43,969 nt of DNA from an uncultured Prevotella sp. (GTDB taxonomy: Bacteria > Bacteroidota > Bacteroidia > Bacteroidales > Bacteroidaceae), in assembly GCA_944320235.1 (NCBI GenBank), contig CALUGQ010000016.1, forward strand, positions 1 to 43,969, written 5' to 3'. A program made the translations under genes and the position numbers. Of the stretch, positions 1-7,761 are shown in pieces (position 1 is the first letter of the stretch; each line of letters opens with the position of its first letter). The notes under the pieces were generated by a model. The model was not told where the DNA came from and did no database searches. It worked only from the letters and a program-made list of their open reading frames with translations.

Positions 1-3
1 ATA

Positions 4-15
4 CTTTCAAAGAAC
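4..15 (-). promoter_or_regulatory. boxA-like antitermination site of an rRNA leader
   Basis: Read on the minus strand this is GTTCTTTGAAAG, close to the boxA-type sequence (GTTCTTTGAAAA) found in leaders of rRNA operons in many bacteria. It lies about 40 bases downstream of the strong minus-strand promoter at 60-90 and no coding start intervenes. I infer that an rRNA operon begins just left of the window. The 16S gene itself is not visible, so this is a contextual call. Confidence 0.5.
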
Positions 16-59
16 TCTTCCTTTTGTGCTCTGCGAGGCTTCAACCTCGAAAGCGGATG

Positions 60-90
60 CAAAGGTAAGGAGTTTTTTCTTTCGGACAAA
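60..90 (-). promoter_or_regulatory. Bacteroidetes-type promoter firing leftwards (probable rRNA promoter)
   Basis: On the minus strand TTTG (87-90) is followed by exactly 19 bases and TACCTTTG (60-67), a full match to the Bacteroidetes primary-sigma consensus. The sequence above it (about 68-160) is AT-rich, as is usual above strong stable-RNA promoters. The transcript would start near 54 and leave the window at base 1 through the boxA-like site. Confidence 0.75.
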
Positions 91-557
91 GCATTTCAAC
101 TAGAATCTTTTGCAATTTAACTTTACTTTGCATTTTAGATATACTTTCTTTACCGGTTGTGGGCGCACACATTATATTATTTGCACCAGAACGCACCATT
201 TGCCCAAATATGTGACATAAAGTGGCAAACGGCATGGCACGCCGCACCGCGATGGCGCAACCGCCCACGGGCAAAGCCACCAGGCAAAACTCCCAGGCAG
301 CCGTAAGCCACCCATATGGCGCGCGCTCGGCGACGGCCATTGGCAAACGGCCTGTTTGGGAAGCCGAAACAGGCCGTTTTGAACGGCAAAACAGCCTGTT
401 TCGCCGTTCAAAAAAGCCTGTTTCGCAACCACTGCCGCCGCAGCTGGCTGCGACTTCGGCAAAAGCGTGGCCCGACCTCGCCGGAAACAACATTAAACAC
501 GACTGAAACGTTTGCAGGCCCAACGGGAGACGCGGCGGAGTTTTTCCCGCGAAATAA
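91..557. other. intergenic region between divergent promoters
   Basis: I see no gene here. The part next to the leftward promoter is AT-rich. Positions 345-410 hold the inverted-repeat element described separately. The open frames across 172-560 have no recognisable protein content and arise from the GC-rich repeated motif. Confidence 0.6.
345..410. repeat. intergenic inverted-repeat element, copy A
   Basis: Two 13-base arms, AAACGGCCTGTTT (345-357) and its exact reverse complement AAACAGGCCGTTT (367-379), are separated by 9 bases. A second hairpin follows at once: TGAACGGC (380-387) pairs with GCCGTTCA (403-410), with an inner AAACA/TGTTT pairing. Related motifs occur in other gaps of this window (about 7518-7577, 14906-14946, 21548-21612, 29494-29532 and 36457-36531). 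Confidence 0.8.
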
Positions 558-588
558 TTTGTTTCTTCAGACATTTCTGCTAATTTTG
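558..588 (+). promoter_or_regulatory. promoter of the endonuclease gene
   Basis: TTTG (558-561), 19 bases, then TAATTTTG (581-588): a full Bacteroidetes consensus. Transcription would begin near 594, leaving a leader of about 70 bases before the ATG at 665. Confidence 0.75.
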
Positions 589-664
589 CACTTACTACTG
601 GCAAGTGCCATCCTTGGCGAGGAGGCAAAGAGGCAGGCATACAAAACCAACAAACGAGACACAT

Positions 665-2170
665 ATGAACAAAAGGAAGACAAAGAGGCTCATAGCGGCC
701 ACAATGGCGGCAATGGCCACAGTGACAGCAACGGCGCAGATACCCGATGGCTACTACGACGGACTCAAAGGCAAAAACGGCGCAGAGCTGAAGGCAGCCG
801 TCCACGAAACCATAAAAGACGCTGACGTGCTGGACTACGGCAGCGGCAGCGGCCGCACATGGGATGGATTCTATTCAACCGACCGCACGGACGACAACCA
901 GGTAATCGACCGATACAGCAATGACAAAAGGTATTTCGGCGAGAAAGGCAAGTCGGTAAGCGGCATGAACATAGAGCACTCTTTCCCCAAGAGCTGGTGG
1001 GGAGGCTCTGAGAACCAGGCGTACAAAGACCTGTACAACCTCATGCCCAGCGAGCAGAAGATAAACTCGGCCAAGTCAAACTACCCCATGGGCGAAGTGA
1101 CCGAGGCCACCACCGACAACGGCTGCACCAAGGTAGGCACGGGCCACAACGGCTACAAGCTGTGGGAGCCTGCAGACAAGTGGAAAGGCGACTTCGCCCG
1201 CTCATATATGTACATGGCCACGGCCTACCAGGACTTCACCTGGAGCACCAAAAGCCCCCAGGCCTTGCAGATACTCGAGCAGAACGCCTACCCCACCCTG
1301 CAGCCGTGGGCCTACGAACTATACATCAGCTGGGCAAAAGCAGACGCGCCCGACGCGCAAGAGGCCGCCCGCAACGACTCGGTGTGCCTCATACAAGGCA
1401 ACCGCAACCCGTTCGTAGACTTCCCTAACCTCATGGAATACATCTGGGGCGACAGCACGGAGTATGCATTCGACCCGGAGACGACGCTGTGCACATCGCA
1501 ATACAAGGCCGGGAGCGGCACACCCACGCCGCCGACCGACGAGGACGTGATATACACGGCAACGTTCACCGCCGCCACGGGGGAGTGCACGGTGGAGAAC
1601 AACGCCGTGCCATACGAGGGTTTCGAAGTATGGACACGCGACAGCAAATATGGATGGAAAGGCACCGGATTCCTCAACTACACCGACTATGCCTGCGATG
1701 CCTCGCTCACAACGCCCGAGATAGACCTCACGGAGTATGCTTCGGCCACGCTCACATTCAGCCACGCTGCCAACTATTTCGCCTCGCCGGCTGACGTCCT
1801 CTCGGTAGAGGTGATATGCGACGGGCAGGCCACCGCACTCGATGGCATCAACTGGCCGCGCGGCACGAACTGGACGTTCGTAGAGTCTGGCGAGATAAGC
1901 CTCGACAGGTTTGCCGGCAAGAAGATTCGCATAGCGTTCCACTATACCAGCACCACTGAAGAGGCCGGCACATGGGAGATAAAGAGCATGAGTGTAAAGG
2001 GAGAGAAACTGCCGACGGGCATATCAAGCGCAGAAGCAGACCGCGACGGCTTCGACCCGGCAAAGCCTTTCGAGACTTACACTATCTCCGGAACGAGGGT
2101 TGACAACGGCAATGCCAACGGCATCGTGATAATAAGGCAGGGAAGCAAAAGCATGAAAATAAAAAGGTGA
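665..2170 (+). CDS. secreted endonuclease I family nuclease with C-terminal sorting domain
   Basis: This 501-residue protein is a predicted exported non-specific nuclease of the endonuclease I (EndA/NucM) family. Residues 1-24 form a signal peptide (basic start, Ala-rich core, TATA-Q cleavage). The nuclease domain spans about 25-260 and shows the family signature NIEHSFPKSWW (His105 the likely catalytic base), then DLYNLMPSEQKINSAKSNYPMG and GDFARSYMYMATAY. Residues about 295-450 resemble a beta-sandwich of the choice-of-anchor J/cleaved-adhesin kind. The last 45 or so residues (YTISGTRVDNG ending in SMKIKR) look like a T9SS C-terminal sorting domain. The ATG at 665 is preferred over an upstream in-frame codon at 605 because the signal peptide starts there and the promoter at 558-588 lies just ahead. 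A likely role is degradation of extracellular DNA; it is a candidate client of the PorU/PorV system encoded at 23.6-28.4 kb. Confidence 0.9.
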   Translation: MNKRKTKRLIAATMAAMATVTATAQIPDGYYDGLKGKNGAELKAAVHETIKDADVLDYGSGSGRTWDGFYSTDRTDDNQVIDRYSNDKRYFGEKGKSVSGMNIEHSFPKSWWGGSENQAYKDLYNLMPSEQKINSAKSNYPMGEVTEATTDNGCTKVGTGHNGYKLWEPADKWKGDFARSYMYMATAYQDFTWSTKSPQALQILEQNAYPTLQPWAYELYISWAKADAPDAQEAARNDSVCLIQGNRNPFVDFPNLMEYIWGDSTEYAFDPETTLCTSQYKAGSGTPTPPTDEDVIYTATFTAATGECTVENNAVPYEGFEVWTRDSKYGWKGTGFLNYTDYACDASLTTPEIDLTEYASATLTFSHAANYFASPADVLSVEVICDGQATALDGINWPRGTNWTFVESGEISLDRFAGKKIRIAFHYTSTTEEAGTWEIKSMSVKGEKLPTGISSAEADRDGFDPAKPFETYTISGTRVDNGNANGIVIIRQGSKSMKIKR

Positions 2171-2326
2171 GGGCAAAAACAAATTGAGCATCCGCAAAGT
2201 TCCCGCCCAGATGGGCAACAAGAAGCCATCGCCCCACTGCGTCACGCAAAAAAGCCAGAATACAAAAAAAGACCTTTTCGCCGTCGTCTTCCATTCGTCA
2301 AAGCTGAATGCGGGGCATCAATAAAA

Positions 2327-2389
2327 AAGTAAGGGCTGCACCATCCAACCGGATTCATTTCTCCGAGTTGTGTGGCACAGCCCTTACTT
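2327..2389. terminator. bidirectional terminator between convergent genes
   Basis: A perfect 12-bp stem, AAGTAAGGGCTG (2327-2338) with CAGCCCTTACTT (2378-2389), encloses a 39-base loop. An A-run just left of the stem gives a T-tract on the minus strand, so it best serves the OmpA lipoprotein gene and probably also stops the nuclease transcript. Confidence 0.7.
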
Positions 2390-2416
2390 AATTATCCAAC
2401 TTTTATCTTCTCAGCC

Positions 2417-3298
2417 TTATTCGTTGACTTCGGGAGCCTGCCCGATGAGATCCATGAACTGGTCGAGCTTCGGCGTGATGATAATCTGCGTGCGGCGGTT
2501 GCGCTGCTTGCCCACCTCGGTGTCGTTGCCCGTCACGGGGTTATACTCGCCGCGGCCTCCAGCGGTGAGGCGCTTCGGGTCTACACCATACTCATTATGC
2601 AAGGCCTGCACCACGCTTGAGGCGCGTAGGCAGGACAGATCCCAGTTGTTGCGAATGTTCTTCATCGAGGCTGCCGATGCGTTTACTGGCACATTGTCGG
2701 TGTTACCCTCTATGAGCACATCGTAATCCTTGTAGTCCTTGATGATTTTGGCTATCTTGCTGAGCGTCTCAGCGGCGCGGTCGTTAATCTCGTAGCTTCC
2801 GCTCTTGTAGAGCATGTTGTCTGCCAAGGAGATGTAAACTACGCCCTTGAGCACCTGCACGTCGACTTCTTTCATCTCCTCCTTGCTCAGCGAGCGGGTC
2901 AGGTTGTTGGTGAGCACGAGGTTGAGCGAATCGCTCTTGCTCTTCACCTCGACGAGATGGCGGATATACCGGTTCGACTCATTGATTTGATCCACAAGCT
3001 TTTCTATGCTGATATTGTTCTGCCCGGCGTTTGCCAAGCTCTTATCGAGCGAGCCTTGCAGTGCGGCATAGTCCTTCTTCTGCTGGTCAAGCTGGTCTTG
3101 CAGTGTGGTGGAGCGCGCGTTGGCCGCAGCGAGCTGCTCCTTGGCATCCTGGTAGTTCTTGGCCATGTCGCGGAAGTTCTGCGTCAGTTCGCTGTTCTCA
3201 TTCTGGCAGTTCTCAAGCGCTTTCTTGCTCACGCAGCTGCTCATGAGCAGGCAGCCTGCGACGAGTGAGTACATAACAATGTTCGTCTTCATATTCAT
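2417..3298 (-). CDS. OmpA-family peptidoglycan-binding lipoprotein
   Basis: This predicted outer-membrane lipoprotein has 293 residues. A short signal peptide ends in the lipobox LMSSC. A region rich in Gln, Glu and Lys (about residues 30-110) with heptad spacing suggests a coiled coil. The C-terminal half is an OmpA-like domain: IEGNTDNVPVN, then SCLRASSVVQAL and RLTAGGRGEYNPVTGNDTEVGKQRNRRTQI, the usual NTD...R...R peptidoglycan-binding pattern. By family knowledge it would tether the outer membrane to the cell wall. ATGs at 3298 and 3292 both work; 3298 was chosen because it lies closer to the expected transcription start near 3316. The gene converges with the nuclease across the stem at 2327-2389. 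Confidence 0.85.
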   Translation of the reverse strand: MNMKTNIVMYSLVAGCLLMSSCVSKKALENCQNENSELTQNFRDMAKNYQDAKEQLAAANARSTTLQDQLDQQKKDYAALQGSLDKSLANAGQNNISIEKLVDQINESNRYIRHLVEVKSKSDSLNLVLTNNLTRSLSKEEMKEVDVQVLKGVVYISLADNMLYKSGSYEINDRAAETLSKIAKIIKDYKDYDVLIEGNTDNVPVNASAASMKNIRNNWDLSCLRASSVVQALHNEYGVDPKRLTAGGRGEYNPVTGNDTEVGKQRNRRTQIIITPKLDQFMDLIGQAPEVNE

Positions 3299-3322
3299 TC
3301 TGTTTTTGATTGATAATCGTTG

Positions 3323-3330
3323 CAAAGTTA
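3323..3330 (-). promoter_or_regulatory. -7 element for the OmpA-type lipoprotein gene
   Basis: Minus-strand TAACTTTG fits TAnnTTTG. The -33 region 19 bases upstream reads TGTTGCC, only a partial match. It sits 25 bases ahead of the ATG at 3298. Confidence 0.6.
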
Positions 3331-3419
3331 CCTATATGACACGAAAGGCAACAGAAAGTGACATTTGGTTAAGCAATTTTAACCTCTGCGGGCGTTCTTT
3401 GATGTTATTTCAGAGAAAG

Positions 3420-3463
3420 CCCTGCGCAGGGAGCCTTTTGTTGTGCTCCCTGCGCAGGGTTTT
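3420..3463. terminator. strong hairpin terminator downstream of the 95-residue gene
   Basis: A perfect 15-bp stem, CCCTGCGCAGGGAGC (3420-3434) with its complement (3445-3459), encloses a 10-base loop and has TTTT on the right. It lies between the end of the minus-strand gene at 3500 and the next minus-strand promoter at 3323-3330, so it separates these units. Each arm also contains the small palindrome CCCTGCGCAGGG. Confidence 0.75.
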
Positions 3464-3499
3464 CCGCGTTAATACAAAATGGCGACAAAGCGCATACTG

Positions 3500-3787
3500 T
3501 CAATACTGGAAAATCATCCTCACCTTGGCGATGGTCTTAGAGTGCTTGATTTTCCATGTCCCGTAGAGCTGACGCACACTTTGCGGTAGCAGATTCATGT
3601 CGCGCAGCCTGCCTAGCAACGCCTCAAGCGGTCTTCCCGGATGGGTTTGGTCATCTTTCAACAGGCCTTTACGATCCAACTCACGATTGGCTTCGATAGT
3701 ATCTATCTCCAATCTCCCCGTGCTGAGCATGTAATCATCCAGATCACTGAATATAGCACCTACGTTGAAGCTAAGATAATTAGTCAT
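3500..3787 (-). CDS. hypothetical protein, 95 residues
   Basis: I do not recognise this protein. It is soluble-looking, with no signal peptide or membrane segment. The N-terminal half is acidic (SDLDDYMLSTGRLEIDTIEANRELDRKG). The second half is basic and helix-prone (ALLGRLRDMNLLPQSVRQLYGTWKIKHSKTIAKVR). It appears real because it has its own -7 element (3842-3849), a well-placed ATG and a strong hairpin just beyond its stop. Its base composition is more AT-rich than its neighbours, as is the 3790-3930 gap above it, which may mean acquired DNA. The short length and charge pattern could suit a regulator or an antitoxin, but nothing supports that directly. Confidence 0.65.
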   Translation of the reverse strand: MTNYLSFNVGAIFSDLDDYMLSTGRLEIDTIEANRELDRKGLLKDDQTHPGRPLEALLGRLRDMNLLPQSVRQLYGTWKIKHSKTIAKVRMIFQY

Positions 3788-3841
3788 AAGCCCTGTATTT
3801 TAATTGATTAATGAATGGATGAATAAGTTCTTTCTCAATCA

Positions 3842-3849
3842 CAAAGGTA
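3842..3849 (-). promoter_or_regulatory. -7 element for the 95-residue protein gene
   Basis: Minus-strand TACCTTTG is a full -7 match. No TTTG is found at the expected distance upstream. The transcript would start near 3836 with a leader of about 50 bases. Confidence 0.55.
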
Positions 3850-4191
3850 GCAAAAATAATGATACATTGTTACGCAAACGGAGAATATATTCTGCGATTT
3901 AACACAATTAAACCTTGATGAACAAAAGATTATAAGCCACAGGCGAAAAACCGCACAGTGCCGTACTTTTGTGCAACCCACGCTGCACTGGATTGCCTCC
4001 TGCCAGCCCTGCCAAACGGCTGAGGCCGCCGCCTGCCGTCACCGACGGCAAAAAGGTAAAAATCATGGGGGCAACGGCCTGCGGATTCAGAATTTTTAAT
4101 TACATTTGCAACAGCAATGAAGCTGCGCTCCCAACTGGCTGCAAGCACGTCACGGAGGAATGCGCAGACGCAAACATATTCACAGACAGCG
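3850..4191. other. divergent intergenic region with two candidate plus-strand -7 elements
   Basis: There is no gene between the 95-residue protein and the glycosyltransferase. The left half is AT-rich. Plus-strand TACTTTTG (3964-3971) and TACATTTG (4101-4108) both match the -7 consensus. The latter is nearer the ATG at 4192 and is the likelier promoter. Neither has a TTTG 19 bases upstream. Confidence 0.5.
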
Positions 4192-5466
4192 ATGAGAGTA
4201 CTGATAGTCAACACAAGCGAGAAGACCGGCGGTGCCGCAGTGGCCGCAAACCGCCTGATGGAGGCCTTGAAGAACAACGGCGTGAAGGCCAAGATGCTGG
4301 TGCGCGACAAGGAGACCGACCAGATAACCGTCGTCGGGCTGCCCGGCACGCTGCGGATGCAGTGGCGTTTCCTATGGGAACGGCTCGCCATCTTCATCTG
4401 CACGCGCTTCTCGCGCACCCATCTGTTCGAGATTGACATTGCCAACACAGGGGCCGACATAACGCGCCTGCGGGAGTTCAAGGAGGCCGACATCATACAT
4501 TTGCACTGGATAAACCAGGGGATGCTCTCGCTGGCGGGCATCAGGAAGATACTCGACAGCGGCAAGCCCGTGGTCTGGACGATGCACGACGCATGGCCCG
4601 CAACGGCCATCTGCCACTATACGCGCGGCTGCGACAGCTACACCACGCGCTGCCACAGTTGCCGCCTGCTCCCCGCGGGCGGCGGGGCGCACGACCTTGC
4701 CGCCCGCACGTGGACCCGGAAGCGGCGGATGCTGGCCGGCAGGAGCATATGCTTCGTCACCTGCAGCCGCTGGCTTGCCGGCGTGGTGAAGCAGAGCGCG
4801 CTGCTCACCGGGCAGAGCATAACGAGCATACCCAACCCGATAGACACACGGGTGTTCCGGCCCACCGACAAGCGCGAGGCGCGCATGGCCGCGGGGCTGC
4901 CCCTCGACAAGCGCGTGGTGCTCTTCGTCTCCCAGCGGGTGACCGACGAGCGCAAGGGCATGGAGTACTTCACGGCTGCCATGGACATGATTGCCGAGCT
5001 CAGCCCCGACCTGGGGCGCAACACCTGCGTTGCCATACTGGGTGGCCATGCCGAGGAGGTGGCAGGCAGGCTGCGCCTCCCTGCCTTCCCGCTGGGGTAC
5101 GTCAGCGACGAGAAGCGCATAGTGAGCATATACAACGCTGCCGACGTATTCGTGCTGCCATCGCTCGAGGACAACCTGCCCAACACCATCATGGAGGCCA
5201 TGGCCTGCGGGGTGCCGTGCGTGGGGTTCAGGATTGGCGGCATACCGGAGATGATTGACCACAAGAAGAACGGCTACGTGGCCGCCCAGCGTGACGCGGC
5301 CGACCTTGCCGAGGGCATAAAGTGGGTGCTCGGCGAGGCCGACGCCGACGCGCTGGGGCGCGAGGCCCAGCGCAAGGTCGCCGCCTGCTACTCGCAACAG
5401 GCCGTGGCCATGAAATACATAGACGTCTACAACCAGGCACTGACCTTCAAGCGTTACAGCCTATGA
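4192..5466 (+). CDS. GT4-family glycosyltransferase
   Basis: This 424-residue protein has the GT-B organisation of glycosyltransferase family 4. The N-terminal Rossmann domain begins MRVLIVNTSEKTGGAAVAANRLMEAL, whose GGA segment is the usual acceptor-side glycine motif. A HLHWINQG/VVWTMHDAWP segment follows. The C-terminal donor-binding domain contains VVLFVSQRVTDERKG, then ADVFVLPSLEDNLPNTIMEAMACGVPCVGFRIGGIPEMI, the E-x7-E signature that binds the sugar nucleotide. It probably adds a sugar to a surface polysaccharide or lipid-linked glycan on the cytoplasmic face; donor and acceptor cannot be told. The start at 4192 is preferred over an in-frame ATG at 4117 because the Rossmann strand begins there. 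The stop overlaps the next gene's start (ATGA, 5463-5466), implying translational coupling. Confidence 0.88.
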   Translation: MRVLIVNTSEKTGGAAVAANRLMEALKNNGVKAKMLVRDKETDQITVVGLPGTLRMQWRFLWERLAIFICTRFSRTHLFEIDIANTGADITRLREFKEADIIHLHWINQGMLSLAGIRKILDSGKPVVWTMHDAWPATAICHYTRGCDSYTTRCHSCRLLPAGGGAHDLAARTWTRKRRMLAGRSICFVTCSRWLAGVVKQSALLTGQSITSIPNPIDTRVFRPTDKREARMAAGLPLDKRVVLFVSQRVTDERKGMEYFTAAMDMIAELSPDLGRNTCVAILGGHAEEVAGRLRLPAFPLGYVSDEKRIVSIYNAADVFVLPSLEDNLPNTIMEAMACGVPCVGFRIGGIPEMIDHKKNGYVAAQRDAADLAEGIKWVLGEADADALGREAQRKVAACYSQQAVAMKYIDVYNQALTFKRYSL

Positions 5467-6248
5467 CAAGCTTCACCATCGTCACCATCACGTTCAACGC
5501 GGCATCAGCCCTGCCCCGCACACTAGAGTCGGTGCTGGCACAAAGCCACCCCGCCATAGAGCACATCATAGTAGACGGGGCGTCGGCCGACGGCACGGTA
5601 AGCCTGGCCGAAGACTACAAGCGGCGGTCGGACGCCGCAGCCAACGGCCATGCCGTCACCATAACCAGCGAGCCCGACCGCGGGCTTTACGACGCCATGA
5701 ACAAGGGCCTGGCCCGCGCCACGGGCGACTACGTGTGCTTTCTCAACGCGGGCGACTTCCTCCCGTCGCCCGGCACCATTGCCGGCATTGCCCGCGCCGC
5801 CGAAGACGCCGCCCGGGGCGGGTGCCAGCTGCCGGCCGTGCTCTACGGCGACACTGACATTGTCGACTCCGGCGGCCGCTACCTGCACCCCCGCCGGCTG
5901 CGGCCGCCGCGCAGGCTTACGTGGCGCTCGTTCCGCATGGGCATGCTCGTGTGCCACCAGGCTTTCTACGCCCGCACCGACATAGCGCGCCGAACGCCAT
6001 ACAACCTGGCTTACAAATATTCGGCCGACGTAGACTGGTGCATCCGCGTGATGCGCGAGGCGGCGCGCCTGGGCCTGCCGCTCACCGACACAGGCGCGAC
6101 CATAGCCTGCTACACCGAGGAGGGGCAGACCACCATCCACCACCGGGAGTCGCTCCGCGAGCGCTTCCGCGTGATGGCCGCGCATTACGGCTTGCTGCAA
6201 ACCATCGCCTTGCACGGATGGTTTGCAGTAAGGAACATTTTCCACTGA
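5463..6248 (+). CDS. GT2-family glycosyltransferase (WcaA-like)
   Basis: This 261-residue protein carries a GT-A fold family 2 domain: FTIVTITFNAASALPRTLESVLAQ at the start, IIVDGASADGT, EPDRGLYDAMNKGLARATGDYVCFLNAGD with the metal-binding acidic motif (NAGD in the DxD position), and later CHQAFYAR and YSADVDWCIRVM. This pattern is typical of small GT2 enzymes in capsule or exopolysaccharide clusters that use nucleotide sugars in the cytoplasm. It overlaps the preceding GT4 gene by four bases, so the two are almost certainly one operon acting on the same glycan. No Wzx, Wzy or sugar-nucleotide genes lie nearby, so the pathway is not identifiable. Confidence 0.88.
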   Translation: MTSFTIVTITFNAASALPRTLESVLAQSHPAIEHIIVDGASADGTVSLAEDYKRRSDAAANGHAVTITSEPDRGLYDAMNKGLARATGDYVCFLNAGDFLPSPGTIAGIARAAEDAARGGCQLPAVLYGDTDIVDSGGRYLHPRRLRPPRRLTWRSFRMGMLVCHQAFYARTDIARRTPYNLAYKYSADVDWCIRVMREAARLGLPLTDTGATIACYTEEGQTTIHHRESLRERFRVMAAHYGLLQTIALHGWFAVRNIFH

Positions 6249-6307
6249 AAGAGGCATGGGGCGTGAGGCTCTTTCCTGCCTCCCGCCCCATGCCGCCATC
6301 CACATTG

Positions 6308-7255
6308 TCACTTGAAACAGAACTCCCTGACCACGCGCGTGTACTCCGCCGGGTGGTCGGTGTATGCCTGCGCGTGGGCCGAGCCGGGCGCTATCCACAA
6401 CCGCTTTGCCCCAGCCTTGGCCTCATAGAGCCGGTACACCATCCACGTAGGCACGAACGTGTCGCGGTCGCCGTGGATGAAGAGCATCGGCCTGCGGCAC
6501 TTGGCCACCTGCCGCAGTGGCGACGCCTCGCCGAAGCGCCAGCCGTGGCGCAGGCCGCAGAGCGCGCTCGTGGTATACATCAGCGGGAACGGGGGCAGGC
6601 CGAACTGCCCCTTGAGCTGGCAGGCGAACTCGTCCCAAACGCTTGTGTAACCGCAATCCTCGACGAAACATCTTATATAAGGTGGCAAGTCCTCGCCCGA
6701 GGCGCACATCACCGTGGCGGCGCCCATCGACACTCCGTGCAGCACTATGCGCGACTCGTGGCCCTCGGAGCGGAAAAGGCGCTCGGCCACCGCCGCCCAA
6801 TGCACGAGGTCGCGGCGGTCGTTCCAGCCCATGCCTACGTCGCCGCCGTCGCTCAGGCCGTGGGCATGGAGGTCGGGCAGCAGCACGTTGAAGCCCATGT
6901 CGCGGTGATACATACGGGCAAGGAAGAGGAACTTGGCCGAACAGTCCTTGTAGCCGTGCACCACGATGGCCGTGCGGCCGCAGGCCGAGTCGGCGCGCAG
7001 GTAGAGGGCGTGGTGGCGCTCGCCGCCGGGCATGGCCACGAACGTGTCGCGCAGCAGGCCGCCACGCCTCAGGCTGTCGGTCCACTGCCTCATGCCGGGC
7101 AGCCACTTGTACAGCAGCGCGTAGGTGCTGTCAGTGTCGCGGCGGTTTGGGTCGGGCCCGAGCGAGTAGCCGAGCATGTAAGAGCTGGCGGCCCAGAGGC
7201 CCAGGGCCACCGCCGCCACGACGGCCAGCGAGGTTATTACGATACGCTTTCTCAT
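6308..7255 (-). CDS. alpha/beta hydrolase (serine hydrolase), membrane-anchored or exported
   Basis: This 315-residue protein has an N-terminal hydrophobic segment (residues 5-25) acting as signal or anchor, then an alpha/beta-hydrolase fold of the serine aminopeptidase S33/acylglycerol lipase sort. The catalytic triad is readable: Ser176 in GVSMGA, Asp265 in HGDRDTFVP and His294 in GSAHAQAY. The oxyanion-hole region is VVHGYKDC (about 98-105). The substrate is unknown; relatives are annotated as esterases or peptidases in the periplasm. The gene converges with the GT operon, whose stop at 6248 lies 59 bases away. Its own -7 element is at 7355-7362. Confidence 0.85.
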   Translation of the reverse strand: MRKRIVITSLAVVAAVALGLWAASSYMLGYSLGPDPNRRDTDSTYALLYKWLPGMRQWTDSLRRGGLLRDTFVAMPGGERHHALYLRADSACGRTAIVVHGYKDCSAKFLFLARMYHRDMGFNVLLPDLHAHGLSDGGDVGMGWNDRRDLVHWAAVAERLFRSEGHESRIVLHGVSMGAATVMCASGEDLPPYIRCFVEDCGYTSVWDEFACQLKGQFGLPPFPLMYTTSALCGLRHGWRFGEASPLRQVAKCRRPMLFIHGDRDTFVPTWMVYRLYEAKAGAKRLWIAPGSAHAQAYTDHPAEYTRVVREFCFK

Positions 7256-7354
7256 GTCTGTATGGTTTTATGAAAACTGTTTCTTGCGCGGCGGCCAAGG
7301 CTGCCCGCACGCACGCCCGTCAGGCCCGCCGTCCACGAAGCCCTGCCGCAGCCC

Positions 7355-7385
7355 CAAATATACAACAAAAAGCGCAACCGGCAAT
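7355..7385 (-). promoter_or_regulatory. promoter of the alpha/beta hydrolase gene
   Basis: On the minus strand ATTG (7382-7385), 19 bases, then TATATTTG (7355-7362). The -7 box is exact and the -33 box differs by one base. The transcript would start near 7349, giving a leader of about 95 bases. Confidence 0.65.
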
Positions 7386-7698
7386 GCATATCCCCCGTTT
7401 TTTTTGCGAATGCCCCGGATTGCCGGCATCCACCGCCCCGTCTTTTTTTTACAAAATGCCCAGCGCAAGGGGCTGAAGCACCAAGCAAGGCTGCCGGACG
7501 GCCTCTCCGGCATCGCTAAACGGCCCATCTTGCAGTGCAAGGCGAGCCGTTTCGGAGCGCGAAACAGGCTCTCCTGCAACCCGTTGAGAACCAAACCGTT
7601 GCAGGAAGCGGGCAAAACGATGAAAAGACATTACACCGACCCGGAAGCAAAACAGCCGTTAACGGATAAAAAACAAGCGGAAAAAGCGCGGGCGTTTC
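7386..7698. repeat. divergent intergenic region with degenerate inverted-repeat element, copy B
   Basis: There is no gene here. Several hairpins sit side by side: AAACGGC (7518-7524) with GCCGTTT (7546-7552), and TCCTGCAAC (from 7572) with GTTGCAGGA further right. GCGAAACAGGCTCTCCTGC (7559-7577) resembles a stretch of copy D (21553-21571). I class it as a decayed member of the intergenic repeat family. Confidence 0.55.
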
Positions 7699-7729
7699 TT
7701 GCGTTTTCCGCAAAAAATCAGTAACTTTA
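7699..7729 (+). promoter_or_regulatory. probable promoter of malQ
   Basis: TTGC (7699-7702), 19 bases, then TAACTTTA (7722-7729), each one base from consensus. It ends 32 bases before the malQ ATG. Confidence 0.5.
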
Positions 7730-7761
7730 CAGCACCAATGACTTAAAGACATACCGCAACT

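Noticed and set aside
41-825. Overlapping open frames on both strands before the nuclease gene
   Set aside because: They have no protein-like motif, overlap each other, span promoters, and arise from the GC-rich repeat element.
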